This document shows, in pieces, positions 12,024 to 24,349 of a DNA stretch of 64,000 bases (position 1 is the stretch's first letter; every line of letters starts with the position of its first letter). The notes under the pieces were generated by a model. The model did no database searches and was not told where the DNA came from. It saw only the letters and a list, made by a program, of their open reading frames with translations. Origin of the DNA: Sycobia sp. Sy_11 (Eukaryota; Arthropoda; Insecta; Hymenoptera; Epichrysomallidae); assembly GCA_018907035.1 (NCBI GenBank), contig JACCIC010000094.1, positions 124,001 to 188,000 on the forward strand, given 5' to 3'. The translations under genes and the position numbers were made by a program.

Positions 12024-14647
12024 TTGGACACGTTATTTTGTAAAGATAAATTTGCTTTACCTTTTAATGAAGGAAAGGATTTTCCCATAGCAGCGAAAAT
12101 AATTGGGCAGGGTCTGTATGTAGATGATTTAATAACAGGAGCAAATACTCTGGAGGAGATCAAGGAAATCCGAGATCAAACTATTAACCTGATAAAGAGA
12201 GGAGGTTTCAATATTAGGCAATGGGCCTCAAATCATCCCCACGCGCTAGACAAATTAAATGATTGCTTAAAAGATCTAAGCTTTATAACAGAAGAAAAAG
12301 GTGTTTTAAATACTTTGGGGGTTTTCTGGAGAACACATGATGATAGACTAGTATATAGCGTTAATAAAACCGTAGTAGCCGTTACAAAGCGGACAATTTT
12401 ATCTGAAATAGCCAAGATATTTCATCCGCTGGGACTTTTAGGGCCTATTGTATTTTATGCAAAGGTCTTAATGCAACGATGCTGGAAAGCCGGAGTGACT
12501 TGGGATGAATCATTAGCTTCCGCTTTACACACAGATTGGTTGATGTTCGTTGATCAAATACAGTTCATCGATCAACTGTCTTTCGAACGCCATATATCAG
12601 TAGAAAATTCAGTAGAATTGCAAATACATGGATTCTGCGATGCCAGTAAAGCCGGATATGGAGCTTGCCTATATGTTAGATCTAAGGCGCGCAATGGAGA
12701 TGCAAGCGTACGACTTCTATGCTCGAAGTCCCGCGTAGCACCGATCAAGGAAATGACCATACCAAGATTAGAACTATGCGGCGCCTTAACGCTTGCACGC
12801 TTGTACAGTGAGGTGCGAGAAAGCCTTTCTTTAATTCCAGATAAAACCATATTTTGGAGTGATTCCACTATCGTACTGCAATGGCTATGGAAATCTCCTA
12901 GCGCCCTGAAGGTATTTGAGGCGAATCGGGTGAAGGAAATAACAGAGATATGTCAGGATGTCGCATGGCGTCATGTACGGACACAATGTAATCCGGCAGA
13001 TGCTCTGTTACGAGGGCAGCTTCCACGCCATTTCCTCAACAACGATACATGGATGAACGGACCATCATGGCTCGCTGAAGAGGAAAAAGCATGGCCCAAC
13101 GTAGCTTTAAGAATCACAAAAGATTTACCAGGTTTGAAGAAAGTGACATGTTTATTGGTTATCACGGAACGGAATAGCCGAATCTTTGAAAGATTTTCCT
13201 CTTATACCCGTATGAAGCGAGTAATAGCGTATTGCTCACGTTTTCTTCGACGACATAAAGGAAGGGGGCCATTAACGACCACTGAATTGACCATTAGCCA
13301 CGAAGTAATAATCAAAACTCTGCAACGCGAATATTTTGAAACAGAATTAAGACACCTACAGAGCTCTAATAGATTGAAGGGTTGCAAGCTCGACACCCTC
13401 AGTCCGTTCATTGATCAGAATGGTCTCTTACGTGTAGGTGGAAGGCTGAAAAACTCAGATTTAAAATTCGGGCAAAAGCATCCTATCCTTTTATCCTCGC
13501 GTCAACACGTTACGGATCTAATCATACGTAATGCCCATGAAAAACAGTACCACTCGGGTATACAACTGACATTAGCTAGCATTAGGCAACGCTACTGGTT
13601 GTTGGATGGTAACAATCAAGTTAGGAAAATTATACGATTGTGTGTGAGATGCATTCGTTTCCGAGGAAATCCTGTCACCTACAAAATGGGTGATCTTTCA
13701 AAATCAAAATTAGGAGCGGTATCGCCGTTTTATCATACGGGAGCCGACTTTTTGGACCCCTGTTCATTAAGGAGAAAAAATATCGAAATCATAAAAGCAT
13801 CAACGCCTATGGTTGCGTTTTTGTATGTATGTCATCAAAGGCAGTTCATATCGAAATCGTGAGTGATTTAACGACCGATGGGTTTATAGCTGCGTTCAAA
13901 CGCTTTATAGGGCGAAGGGAAATACCATCCAGCCTGTATACAGACAATGGAACTAATTTCGTTGGCGCTAATAATAAGCTTCGCGAATTATATGTTTTAA
14001 TGAATTCCGGTGAATTTAGAGATCGCGTACATGACTTTGCGGCTGTAAAAGGAGTAAATTGGCATTTCAGCCCTCCAGTATCTCCACATTTTGGTGAAAT
14101 CTGGGAGGCTGCTGTCAAATCCTTTAAGCATCACTTCAAACGTGTAGCAGGTGAGCGTCTATTCACATTTGAAGAATTGAATACTTTTACTATTGAAATA
14201 GAGTCTATATTAAATTCTAGGCCTTTATGCCCTCTATCAGTAGATCCTAATGATATGCTAGCCCTTACACCTGCTCATTTGTTAATAGGCAGACCCTTTG
14301 ATATGTTGCCTGAATCTAATCATTTGAATGTTTCAGAAAATCGTTTGTCATCTTGGCGCTTAATTACCAAGGCGCGACAGGATTTTTGGCGGCGCTGGCA
14401 TATGGAGTATCTACACGAACTCCAAAAAAGGCAAAAATGGGCAAAAGAAAGCCCTCAATTAGATAAAGGCGCTATTGTCGTCTTAATTGACAAAAATCAA
14501 CCATGCATGCGCTGGCAGCTGGGGCGAGTAACGGACATTCATCCTGGTTCTGATGGCATAGTTCGTCTGGTAACGTTGAGAACGGCCCACGGACTCTTGA
14601 AAAGGAATACTACCACATTATGCGAGTTATTGCATCCTAGAGACTAA
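12024..14647 (+). pseudogene. BEL/Pao retrotransposon pol, 5'-truncated, one frameshift
   Basis: The reading begins inside the reverse transcriptase just before the intact YVDD box (about 12120). It continues through the connection region (RQWASNHP), RNase H (HGFCDASKAGYGA, then IPRLELCGALTLARL), the NPAD segment, and the integrase zinc-binding domain with its His, His, Cys, Cys residues (AHEKQYHSG and CVRCIRF). The frame then breaks: the sequence should continue D-F-x-G-P in a T run at 13749-13753, where one base is missing. The integrase core follows in the next frame with SLYTDNGTNF and GEIWEAAVKS, giving the second Asp and the Glu of the triad, and ends at the stop at 14647. The N-terminal RT, protease and gag are absent. 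One lost T is the only clear lesion in 2.6 kb, so the copy may be young or the base call wrong. Confidence 0.9.
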
Positions 14648-15190
14648 TGTTCTAGCATTATTATTGTAATACCCTCGAGGAGGGCCCTTTATAAATAATG
14701 CGGTCACTTTAATACAATCTTCAATGTCTATACGACAGGAAAATAGCAGTATGTACATTGACGGCATGTAAGCGTCGTTATATCACTATGTACATTGGCG
14801 ACATGTAAGCATCGTTATATCACTATGTACATTGGCGACATGTAAGCGTCGTTCTATCACTATATGCATTAGCGACATGTAAGCGTCGTTGTATCACTAT
14901 GTACATGAAATGAGATAATGCTGGCCCACTGGGTTCATGCAAACTGATCCAATTGTAAATGGCAATTGCCATGCTTTTTAATTGCAACTCGAAAAAATTC
15001 TAAATTACTTAGATTAATTCGTATACAACATTATGACCTAATATGACCGATTCCAATATGACCGATTCTAATTTATATATTTCACACACTTTCAGTGCGC
15101 TTGCTGGTGTATCATTTAATTATATCTGTAGAATGCATGTCAGATGTTAAGCATAATGCGTTGATACCTTCGTTCTCAACGGGGGGAGTA
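14648..15190 (+). other. Untranslated region between BEL pol and LTR
   Basis: Contains the 37-bp tandem repeat (14750-14907) and ends in a purine run (GGGGGGAG, about 15181-15188) that would serve as the polypurine primer next to the LTR start. Confidence 0.5.
14750..14907 (+). repeat. 37-bp tandem repeat, about 4.2 copies
   Basis: The word TATGTACATT or a close variant starts at 14750, 14787, 14824, 14861 and 14898, exactly 37 bases apart. Each unit contains GACATGTAAGCGTCGTT with small changes and the palindromic word GTAC. Confidence 0.9.
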
Positions 15191-15721
15191 TGTTCAGTCG
15201 CAATGAATGCCACTGAAATAACGAGTGTATAGTATGAGTGTAAATGTATGTATGTGCCGGCCGGCTATAATTTGAATGTAATATGTGTGTGAGACGATGC
15301 GCGTTTCTTTCGCGTATCGTTCATGTAGGAGAAGAAGATACGGAGGAAAGGGCGCCGAATAATGATAAAAAAAAGGACGATAGGTGTTTGTCAATGTAAG
15401 TAAGCTCGGCGCACTCTCCTCCTATTATCGTTTTCTCCTTTGAGCTGTTCACTTCGAGTATTCATATATAAAACATTATATTATCCATATTTTTCATTAT
15501 TAATTTAAACATTTTAGTAGTTCGCCTTTTATAATCCAAATCGATTTAATTAGGTATTATCAGTGGGGGTTTTATGCCTTGAAGGCTTTCCTCCACTATA
15601 CGAGCCAATAAATTTATATTTGGCTCAAAAGTTGTAAGTGTGGTTATTATTACCTATTCCGCACCTCATCCTAAATTTGGAGGGGATCCTATCAAGGGGA
15701 AACCTCCGCGTACATCGTACA
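15191..15721 (+). mobile_element. Probable 3' LTR of the BEL/Pao element
   Basis: Begins TGTTCAG directly after a purine run and probably ends GTACA, giving the usual TG...CA ends. Inside are a TATA-like CATATATAAAA at about 15463 and an AATAAA at about 15605, in the order expected for promoter and polyadenylation. No second LTR copy is in the window to confirm the borders. Confidence 0.5.
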
Positions 15722-16160
15722 CTTTCTGATCAAAGTCAAATCAGAGTTGGACATGGGCTAATTGATAAAAAAGCTACAAATTTTATAATGATCGTTTGAC
15801 TCCAAACGTTTTATTTGTTTTTTGTTATATTTATAGAAAGGTTACAAAAATGTATAAAAAGCGTGAAACGTTTATTTTAAAATTAATAAATATTTCTATC
15901 GGTCTTATTAAATTAAACAAAATTAGACAGTCCTGTGAAATTAAAAATAATATACAATTAAATCAATGTATGTTATATTAATATTAATACACATCAATAT
16001 AATTAATCAATAATCAAAATGACAGTCAGACTGTCCTTGTTTAATATCACCATCGTAGAATAATCTGAAATAAAAATTGTAATTAGCTGAAAACATTGTT
16101 TTGATTAGTAAAAGAGAATGTCGTCACCACCTTTACCCAATTGAAGTGACTGCTGCTGTT

Positions 16161-17280
16161 GTCTGACGCTTCGAACCGCTACGATTGATTCTCAGGAACG
16201 AAAATAACATGAAAAATCCAGCATGCTACTTTATATAACCGATCTCCCCACCAAACTATAAAATTCAATAACATAAATATACAATGTCTTTACACACAAA
16301 ATGTTCAAAATCAATTAATTTAATAAAGAATGATAAATATTATCTAGTTTACTTAACTCTAACATTAAATTCACATTATTTCGATTCTTTGAAAGGTGAA
16401 TACTTTCAAGACTTTCCCTTTTGTACTTATTCTTAATACGATGCTCTAAAAACTCCACATTTGCAAAATCAATAGAATGTAAAAACAACTCCAGATTTTA
16501 AACATGGATCATCCTTGTCTTTGCAATTATTAAATAACTTACTTAAATTGTTAATATTTTTAAAGGAAATTGGAATGTTATATTTTCGAAAATTTCTTTT
16601 AATTCTTTCTAACAGTCCTTTAACATATGATAAAACAATAATAGAGCCCTTATTAACATCAACTCTTATATTATGTCTATTTTCTGTATTATGAATGTCA
16701 AATAATCTATCAGCAAAAAATGTATTAATAAATTCAATCGGATATCCATTATTAATGAAAGTTTCTCTTATTATCTATAAATTATTCTGTCTAAAATCCT
16801 TATGTGACAATTTTATACTCTGTCAATAACACCTTTCAGTGTCTCAATTTTGTTTCCGAATTGGTGGTGTGAATTAAAATCTAAAAACATATCTGACCAA
16901 GTAGGCATTCTATACCAATTAAGCTTCACTTTATTATTATTATATCTAACGACATTGATATCCAAAAAACTGATTATGACTTCAATTTCTTTTGTAAATT
17001 TAATTCTGTCATGTACAGAATTAAAAATATCCATCATTTCATCCTTAAAAACTCCTGGAACAATTATAAAGATATGATCAACATATCTCTTAAATATAAT
17101 TGGTTCAAAAATTAATTTTGACAAAGCAATACTTTCTAATTTTTCCATAACTAAATTGGCTATAACTGGTGATAGAAGCGTCCCCATTGAACATCCGGGT
17201 TTTTGTTCATAAAGATCATTATCAAACGAAAACATTGTGTTATTAAAGACTAAATTAACAGCTTTAAGAGGGAGCTAAGG
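16161..17280 (-). pseudogene. Penelope-like element, RT and partial GIY-YIG region, decayed
   Basis: Minus-strand translation shows a Penelope-type reverse transcriptase: QKPGCSMGTLLSPVIANLVM, then KRYVDHIF where the family has YVDD, then SFLDINVV and WYRMPTWSDMFLDFNSHH. A gap and stop follow. Then come GVVFTFY and, after an apparent internal deletion, FANVEFLEHRIKNKYKRESL with SIHLSKNRNN (about 16380-16480), which resembles the end of the GIY-YIG endonuclease domain. The catalytic GIY-YIG core is missing and one RT aspartate is His, so the copy is dead. The tail block at 16161-16200 matches the fragment at 2514-2555. Confidence 0.8.
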
Positions 17281-18039
17281 TTAATTCGGTATAAAACAGG
17301 CATGTTTTTAAGAATTTTTTCTCGCGACACAGATACAGCCAGATTATCCAGTTAATTTGCATATAATAAAGTATCATTTGAACAATATGTTCCTAAATTT
17401 TCATTGAAAAATATTGAAAATTAAGCTAATGACAGTGAATCTCCGGAGGCTCCTCGAGAAAAAGTTGTTTTGCGGTGTACACGATTACGCACCACAGAAT
17501 CATCGGAATCGCAAAAACCAAAGTGCATTCTACAAAGGAGATGTTTCCTCAGGTAACGCTGTCGAGTTTTTTTTTTAATTTTAGAATTTTTGGTAGCCCT
17601 AAAAAGCCAAAAATCCGATTTTTGCTATAAAAAATCGGGTTATTTGTTACTGTACATTTCAGAAGTAATAAAAATAACCAAAAAACTCGACAGCGTTGCC
17701 TGATGAATTATGTAAATATGTAGTATGCAAAATTTCAAACCGATCGGTTCAGTAGATTTTGTATGAGGATGTCCACCGACTTCAAAAATGGCAGTTTTCA
17801 GGAAACTGCTTAACAGTTTTGTAAACTAAAAAATTCACAATAAAACTTTATAATTCTTTCAGGTTCATATAGAATCGTTAATACCAGGTCCATATAGCAA
17901 AACGCTTTCATCTACATTGTCTAAAGCATCTTTTTGTATAGTTGTAAAGCATCCTTTTGTATAATATGTCTACGTAAAACTCTTCCTTCTTTACTGTCGT
18001 GTGACGCTTGTTCCTCTGCTCTATTTATTCGCAACTTGT
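17281..18039. other. Non-coding stretch with a perfect-looking stem-loop
   Basis: Contains the inverted repeat at 17549-17703; otherwise no gene was recognised. It may be flanking sequence of the Mutator-like element to its right. Confidence 0.5.
17549..17703. repeat. Inverted repeat, 24-bp arms
   Basis: TCAGGTAACGCTGTCGAGTT at 17549-17568 (extended by four T residues to 17572) pairs with 17680-17703, with one mismatch in 24. The spacer of about 107 bases is A/T-rich and itself contains AAAAATCCGATTTTTGCTATAAAAAATCGGGT, a second smaller hairpin. Confidence 0.85.
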
Positions 18040-18905
18040 CAACTCGTCGCGCCCATTCGTGGGATTTTGACCCTGTACTGATTTGCATTTTTTTTCATAA
18101 TGGCTAATAGAGCAAAAGAACCTTCATTGAAATTACATGCAGCTACATTAGCTGCAATTTCAACAATTGTAGAGGTACCACTCACTGACTTCGGAGAGAT
18201 TTTCCAGATTAGCTAATTGAGACTCTCATTATTATTTTGCGTGAAACCTCCAAGACATCGCTGCAAGAGTTCGTCTTTACTTAAGTCCTCATAAATGGGT
18301 CTAATAGCTCTAAGAACATCACTAGGAAGTGTTGTATAGCTGTGTTTAAAAAAGTTTAGAGCATTTGAAGCTGCAGCTTTCTGCCATTTGTTGTGCATTT
18401 GTTAGGCATTTGTTGTGCTGTGGGTTTTCGTCGGTGAAGCTGTAATGATAATAAGTAGCCCAAATTGCATTTTTCATCTTATAAATTGAATTGTGATTAC
18501 GTCGAATAGCCAGTCCATAGTAAACCGTCAATTTATCTATTGAAAGGCTTTTTCTTTTTACGACTTTTCCTGTCTTTGTTTTTGTATCAACTACGCTTTT
18601 TTTTCGAGTGACCATCTCCGATGTAGTTACGAAATTTCACCCCAAATATTGATAACGATCTTTTGAACATTTCGATTATAGATAATACTTCCATGTTACC
18701 AGAGGGTCCGACATGGTTGGCTCTGCAAATCCCGCTATTCACATTCTCTTCATACCATGCTTCGTATTCGGTAGTATCCAGTTTATTTTCCCAAGTCTTA
18801 CAATCATGGCAGTAACTACTTTTTACAAAAATATCAAATACCTTACCAGTATAAAATCCAATAAGAGAAGCAACGCCAAATAACGAACTGAAACCTCAAT
18901 CAAAT
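18040..18905 (-). pseudogene. Mutator-like transposase domain fragment
   Basis: The minus strand carries, in order, FSSLFGVAS, IGFYTGKVFD, SSYCHDC, YEAWYEENVNSG with C-RANHVGPSGNMEV, MFKRSLSIFGVKF-NYIGDG, then SIDKLTVYYGLAIRRN, KMKNAIWATYYHYSFTDENP, YEDLSKDELLQRCLGGFTQN with NNESLN, and a weaker tail with a -TSTIVEIAANVA- like block. This order is that of the Mutator-like transposase domain of insect proteins (with DxxG and CC/H zinc-type residues). The segments lie in more than one frame and one stop (NESLN then a stop codon) is visible. No start codon, terminal repeats or DNA-binding domain were found, so it is a partial copy. Confidence 0.7.
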
Positions 18906-21900
18906 GTTCAAAAAAATGCTTTGAATAAGAAATGAATGTAGGATTTATAAATCAAAACAATCGCTCTCCAAGTAAGCGCACCGCACAATTGTCAAGCAGA
19001 ATTACGAATATGAGCAACGAATGTTCAAATACTCACAACTTTGTCAATTTTGCTCCGATTAACTTGAGATTTCGATACAATATTCTTGAGATATAAAGCA
19101 TTCATTCAAAAAAATAAAAAAAATGGCATAAAAAAGTTTAAATACCTTACCATCTCCTTAATAAACTTATTCACTGTTAATTTTGTATGTAAATTAATTT
19201 CATGCCATTTTATTTGTATAATATCATTTAACAATTCGAAAGTTACATTTGTAAAGTTTTATATATAAACATTTGTAAATGCTTAGATTAATTTGTAAAT
19301 GTACATAGTATATTTGTAAACATTTATTTTAAGTTTTTTTTTAATATTTTAAATTGGCCCAGTGGGACTCCTTATTTTATTGCAGTATTGGATTTAGCTA
19401 TTCTAAATGCGTAGAAAAACGTGTGCCACGTTCCATATTCAGAGCACTCTTTTGTGGACTTATGTTATCAGCAACAACTACATACACAATGTATATTCGA
19501 TATAGTATTTACATTACTTGAGGAAGATTACATCATTGATTCGTAATTTTTGTTAATTTTTTTTGTATATACATTTATATAAAATCAATTTCTTAAAGAG
19601 AAGGATAATTTTTTTCCACGAGTCGAAGTGTCTTAGATATTTAAATTATTCTACAGGTAATTTTATTTCCTTATTGATTTGTTTTGTTTTTTAGCAGTCA
19701 ACAAACATATGTTGAACTGTTATTTGCAGATTATATTTTTCACATTTTGTTGGTTCTTTTTAAATTATTAGATATAGATTATTAATATTTATTAAGTTAA
19801 TTAAAAATATAAGTTGTAATTTTCTTTAGTAAATACTAAAATCAATATATGCTTCTGATTTTAGTATGTTTTTTATGGATTTAGTTTTTAGTCGATCTTG
19901 TTTTATTTGAAATATGTGTATTATTATTACCAATCATAATATTAGCATCAAAAAATTTTCATTTAATAGTGTAACTAGATATTCAGAACTTTTTATACAG
20001 ACTTACGAGTATTAGTACAAAATTTTAATTTTAACATAAGAACGATCTTTCATTTAGATGGTAAAGGTATCGGTTTATTTTTCTATTGTTAAACGCCGGA
20101 CTTGACTTGCTGAGTTTAAGCTACTTGATCGCCCGATTTTGATTCCTATCAACCGAACGTTTCGGGGCCCTGTAGAAAATACCGTTTTCAAATGTTTTTC
20201 GGCGGAGATTAAATTCATTAATTCATGTCTTAGGAAAAGGATATTCAATTCATGCAATATTCAATAAATAATTAAGAAATTTTTCCCTTTGTGTTTTGAT
20301 TGCTTTACTTTAATGATTTTCTGTATAAGACTAATAGTTTTATAATTCATTTCTAATATTAGACATTACAAATATTTAATTATATTTAATAGTTTGATGT
20401 GTTCGGATAATGTTGCCAACGACACAAAGCTTTAAGGATATTCACCATCTACAGTCGTGTTCAACTCTTATTAATTAATTAATTAATATTATTATTAATT
20501 AATTAATTCTTATTAATTAATATTATTAATTAATATTATTATCTTATTAATTAATTAATAACTCTTATTAATTCATATTATTTTAATCAAAATTATTGCC
20601 CCCCGAATACAGGAGCTTTCGGTCGGGCATATTTTTAAACTTACGTCTTACCTAAACTATAACACAATACATAACACGTGTTTATAATTGTACAATTTTG
20701 TAATAACTAATAGTAAGAATTTTTACTTATATGTTGATTTCTATTACATATTGCATAACAGTCGAGAGTAACTTTTAATCAATTTTTTGATTAACAATAT
20801 AGCTTGTAAGAACATTTCAAATTTGCAGTTTATATTTTTTTTAAAAAATTATAATGCGTTTACAGGCTCACAGATCAGGCTTCACAATAATCATTTCGAT
20901 ATTTATAGCGAAATTTTTGTATGTTGTTACTAGTATGTTTACCAGCTTTGTTCTATGTTTATCGTAAAGTTTATATTCAAAAATCATACGATTAAGATTT
21001 TCGTCAGTCTCCTCACATTTACATTGACTACTACTTACAAAATTTATACGAGCAAGAGATATCACTAGATTATAGTGCTTCGCTCGGTTTATGTTGATGG
21101 TAACTATAAGTCTTTTGGTAAATTTTGTTTTACAGACCATGGTGTTTTGTTTTCAAAATAAAAGTATATAAAATACTTTGTTGTCTTAATTTGTCCGTAT
21201 AGATATTGTTTAATAGCAATATTTATAATAATTATATTATTTATAATAAATAATAATTGTATTGTTGAATATTTCTAGTTTAAAGATTTCAGAAAGGTCT
21301 GTTAACGATATCTTAAACTCATTCATCGGTAGTATTTTCGTTACGCCTTTACCCAGCCTCAATCAATATCAATTTCTTGGTTTCCTTAAATTCCTATATG
21401 TGGAATCGGGCCTGTCAAGTTCATGCCTGCTTTTTCTGATAATAATGAATCATTAGAAAAAATAGCAGAAGAATGTTCACCTAAATATAATATAAGTGAA
21501 TATAAAAAAAAAAGTTAGGTTTGAATTTATCTATTGATATATAGAGATATTAAATATCGGAAATCCATCGCGGGACTTCTACCGTCTTGGAATATCATGA
21601 GCGCATAATCGTGACAGACGTGGTAAGAGTTTCGAATATACGGAATGTCACAGAACCGACTGAAAATGTTATTATAACTGTATATCTTATGTGGACAAAA
21701 TGATGTGAAAAAATAAACTCGGCTATTTATAAATGATCTCACAACTTTATTAAGCTGCATTTCCGTTAAAACTATTTATTTATTATTATTTTTTAGAGGT
21801 TTAGATTTATTTATGTAAACTACATAAGCTATTATTTATAGGGAGGCATATAAAATTGCACTTAGGCATTTGTTTTAATGATTCATTATTTTAAGAGGTT

Positions 21901-22130
21901 ATTGCATTAGATAATTTATTTTTTATTAATCTATTTCTGAAAATTTTAGAAAAATATTTTGTATAAATACTATTTAGCTATATGAAAATTAAATATATTA
22001 TTATGTATGTATTTTTATCTTAATAAATTATTTAATTCAGAAAAATATTTTATATAATGTTTTTAGAAAATACATGAGAAGATGTATTTAAAATTCTTAC
22101 TATGCTAAGAACACATCAAACTTGCCTAAC
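18906..22130. other. AT-rich sequence without a recognised gene
   Basis: Contains low-complexity TTAATTAATATTA runs at about 20468-20580. Short open frames of 60-90 codons on both strands match nothing I recognise. Confidence 0.5.
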
Positions 22131-22430
22131 TATTTTACTTTTGTTAAAAGTTGTATAATATAATAGCATTATCAACGTTATCAAAAACATCTTGAACATC
22201 TAAAAATGCTGCATCGATACTTTTTTCTCCAAAAAAGTTTCTTCTATTTTGAGTGTAAGATTCATCTAATTATCTGTTCGCGGTCTACTTGTCTAAATCC
22301 ACTTTGTATTATTGGAAGAATAATATTCTTTATTTGATTGTAAAAACCATTCAACCCTATTTTTTATTAAGGTTTCAAATAATTTGTATAAGCAAAGCGT
22401 GAGCGCAATAGGTTGAATACTTCTAGTTTA
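22130..22430 (-). pseudogene. LINE (non-LTR) reverse transcriptase fragment
   Basis: The minus strand reads IQPIALTLCLYKLFETLIKN, then RVEWFLQSN, then a degraded stretch and NLTLKIEETFLEKK followed by AFLDVQDVFDNVD. This is the RPI-LTSCL-KTLER to FLDxxxAFDNV stretch of Jockey/R1-type LINE reverse transcriptases. The frame changes at least once and a stop occurs near the middle. The segments on both sides are too decayed to assign. Confidence 0.65.
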
Positions 22431-23009
22431 TAGATTAATAAACTGTACAAATGAATTTTTCCATACTTCTATGAAATTTTTAAATTATGAAGAATTTGAT
22501 TATTGACTTTTCTCTATTTTTTAATATTATTTTAATATATTTTTTTTAATATATTATTTTAATATATTTTTAATATTATTTTAATACCTATCTTCTATAG
22601 ATCTGTCATCATCGTTAATTATTTCAGTCTTTGAAATTGAGAGTCACTTTTTTATTCTGTTCAACCTACTTCTAAGATTTTCGAATAAGAATAAGATCGT
22701 GTATAAGAAGAGCTGGAATATCTCGTGCATAATGTTGTGCAGTTTCAAAAATTTTTTGATTTTTTTGGCTCAAAAATTATTGAATATTTTTTCTATTATG
22801 CATGATAATGCTTTGAACTACTTAGGACGGCTTCCTTATCTCGCATGATGAGAAATCTTTTTTCTAACTTATCTTTTTCTTGCTACTAGGTTTGCTTTTA
22901 CTCATGAAAAGTGATAAAAGAATATATAGAAGAAACCGATGATGATCGTCTATTTTTAGTTTCTATAATCATCGCCTTTTTTGAACTCATTGGCATAGAC
23001 CAATGTATT

Positions 23010-23013
<4 letters not shown>

Positions 23014-23071
<58 letters not shown>
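23014..23071. repeat. (AT)n microsatellite
   Basis: Pure AT alternation of nearly 60 bases, ending 15 bases before the mariner terminal repeat. Confidence 0.95.
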
Positions 23072-23075
<4 letters not shown>

Positions 23076-23085
23076 GCTGACTATA

Positions 23086-24349
23086 AAAGGTCTGTTTCAA
23101 AAGTTTTAGACTTGAAAAAAGACAATAATAAATTATTTTTACAAAAATCAATTATTTTCTTCAAAATAGTCCCCTTCCGAGTTAATACAAAATTTAACGC
23201 ACTCAAACAGCTGTTAAATGAATTTTTATTTCGTTGACCGGAATCATCTTTAAAATGGCGGTCATTTCCTTTCAAATGTCCTCGACGTCCCTGTAACGCT
23301 TTCCTTTCATTGGCAAATACAATTCACTGAATATGTAGAAGAAATAAGGTACCCTATCAGGCAAATACGATAAATGATTGACCGTCAGAATGCCGATTTT
23401 GATAAAAAAAACCAGTCACTAATGTTGATCGATGGGACGGCGGATTATCATGCAACAAATACCGTTTTCGACTTTCACTATTTTCTGGCCGAATACGACA
23501 AATTCGGGCAAAAAATGTGTCATAACACCAAGATAATATACAGGATTAACCGTTTTTTCAGATGGAGCGAATTCCTGATGAATAATGTCCTTGGAATAAT
23601 AGAAAGCCATTTTTTCGGTTTGTGCTCATCAAGGACTTTCCATTCGGCACTTTGACGTTTGGTTTCGGGATCATATTGAAAACGCCATGCACTGTTCAGA
23701 GTTACGATGGAATAAAGCTAGTTTTCATCTCTTTTGGCTTTCTTAATGGCGTCTTTCAAATGTGAAATTCGCAACATTTTTAGGCCTCAGTCAATTTATG
23801 TGGAATAAAGCGTGAAAAAACCTTTCGGAGATCCAAATTGTCGGTTAAATTACGATGAATTAATACTGCTTACAAATTTATTTCCATTTTTATGTAACGC
23901 ACCGAGGATTTCGGCTCATTTTTGAACAATTGATGTACATTCTCGACGTTCCTTTCGTTTATCGGTTCTCTCGACCAACCCGAACCTTCGTCGTCATTGA
24001 GATGTTGGCTACAATTTTTGAAATGCCGAAATCACTCATTAATTGTTGCACGAAAAAAAAATCACTATCATAAATTTGTTGCATCATTTGATGTATTTCG
24101 GTAAAAGTTTTGCCAAGTTGAAAACGAAAATTGATGTTATACTTTGCTGAATGCTTATTTTCCGACTAATAAACAAAACACCCTGCTACTTCATGTGCAA
24201 TAACTTCGCTTCTATTGATCCAAATATCATGAAATTTCGGTAGATTGTAAATAGAAGATATCCCTTTCGAACGCGCATGATCGCAATCAGGTGATACCGC
24301 TGTTTGAATCTTTGTATAAATGGTCTGGGAACTTTTGAAATAGACCTTC
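23086..24349 (-). mobile_element. Decayed mariner element with both terminal inverted repeats
   Basis: AAAGGTCTGTTTCAAAAGTT at the left end and GAAGGTCTATTTCAAAAGTT (read on the minus strand) at the right end are terminal inverted repeats, each next to a TA. The length of about 1.26 kb fits mariner. Minus-strand translation gives transposase pieces: NINFRFQLGKTFTEIHQMMQ, VENVHQLFKNEP, NLTDNLDLRKVF, DPETKRQSAEW, FHSKD/HQEFAP, HDNPPSH, LPMKGKRYRDVEDI and a final EGDYFEE. Many stops and frameshifts make it inactive. A different mariner lineage from the intact copy at 54 kb. Confidence 0.8.

Noticed and set aside
12233..13411. Several 60-98-codon minus-strand frames
   Set aside because: They are shadows of the BEL/Pao pol frame on the plus strand.
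14920..19365. Similar words CTGGCCCACTGGG (14922) and GGCCCAGTGGG (19356)
   Set aside because: Short match in unrelated surroundings; no extension on either side.
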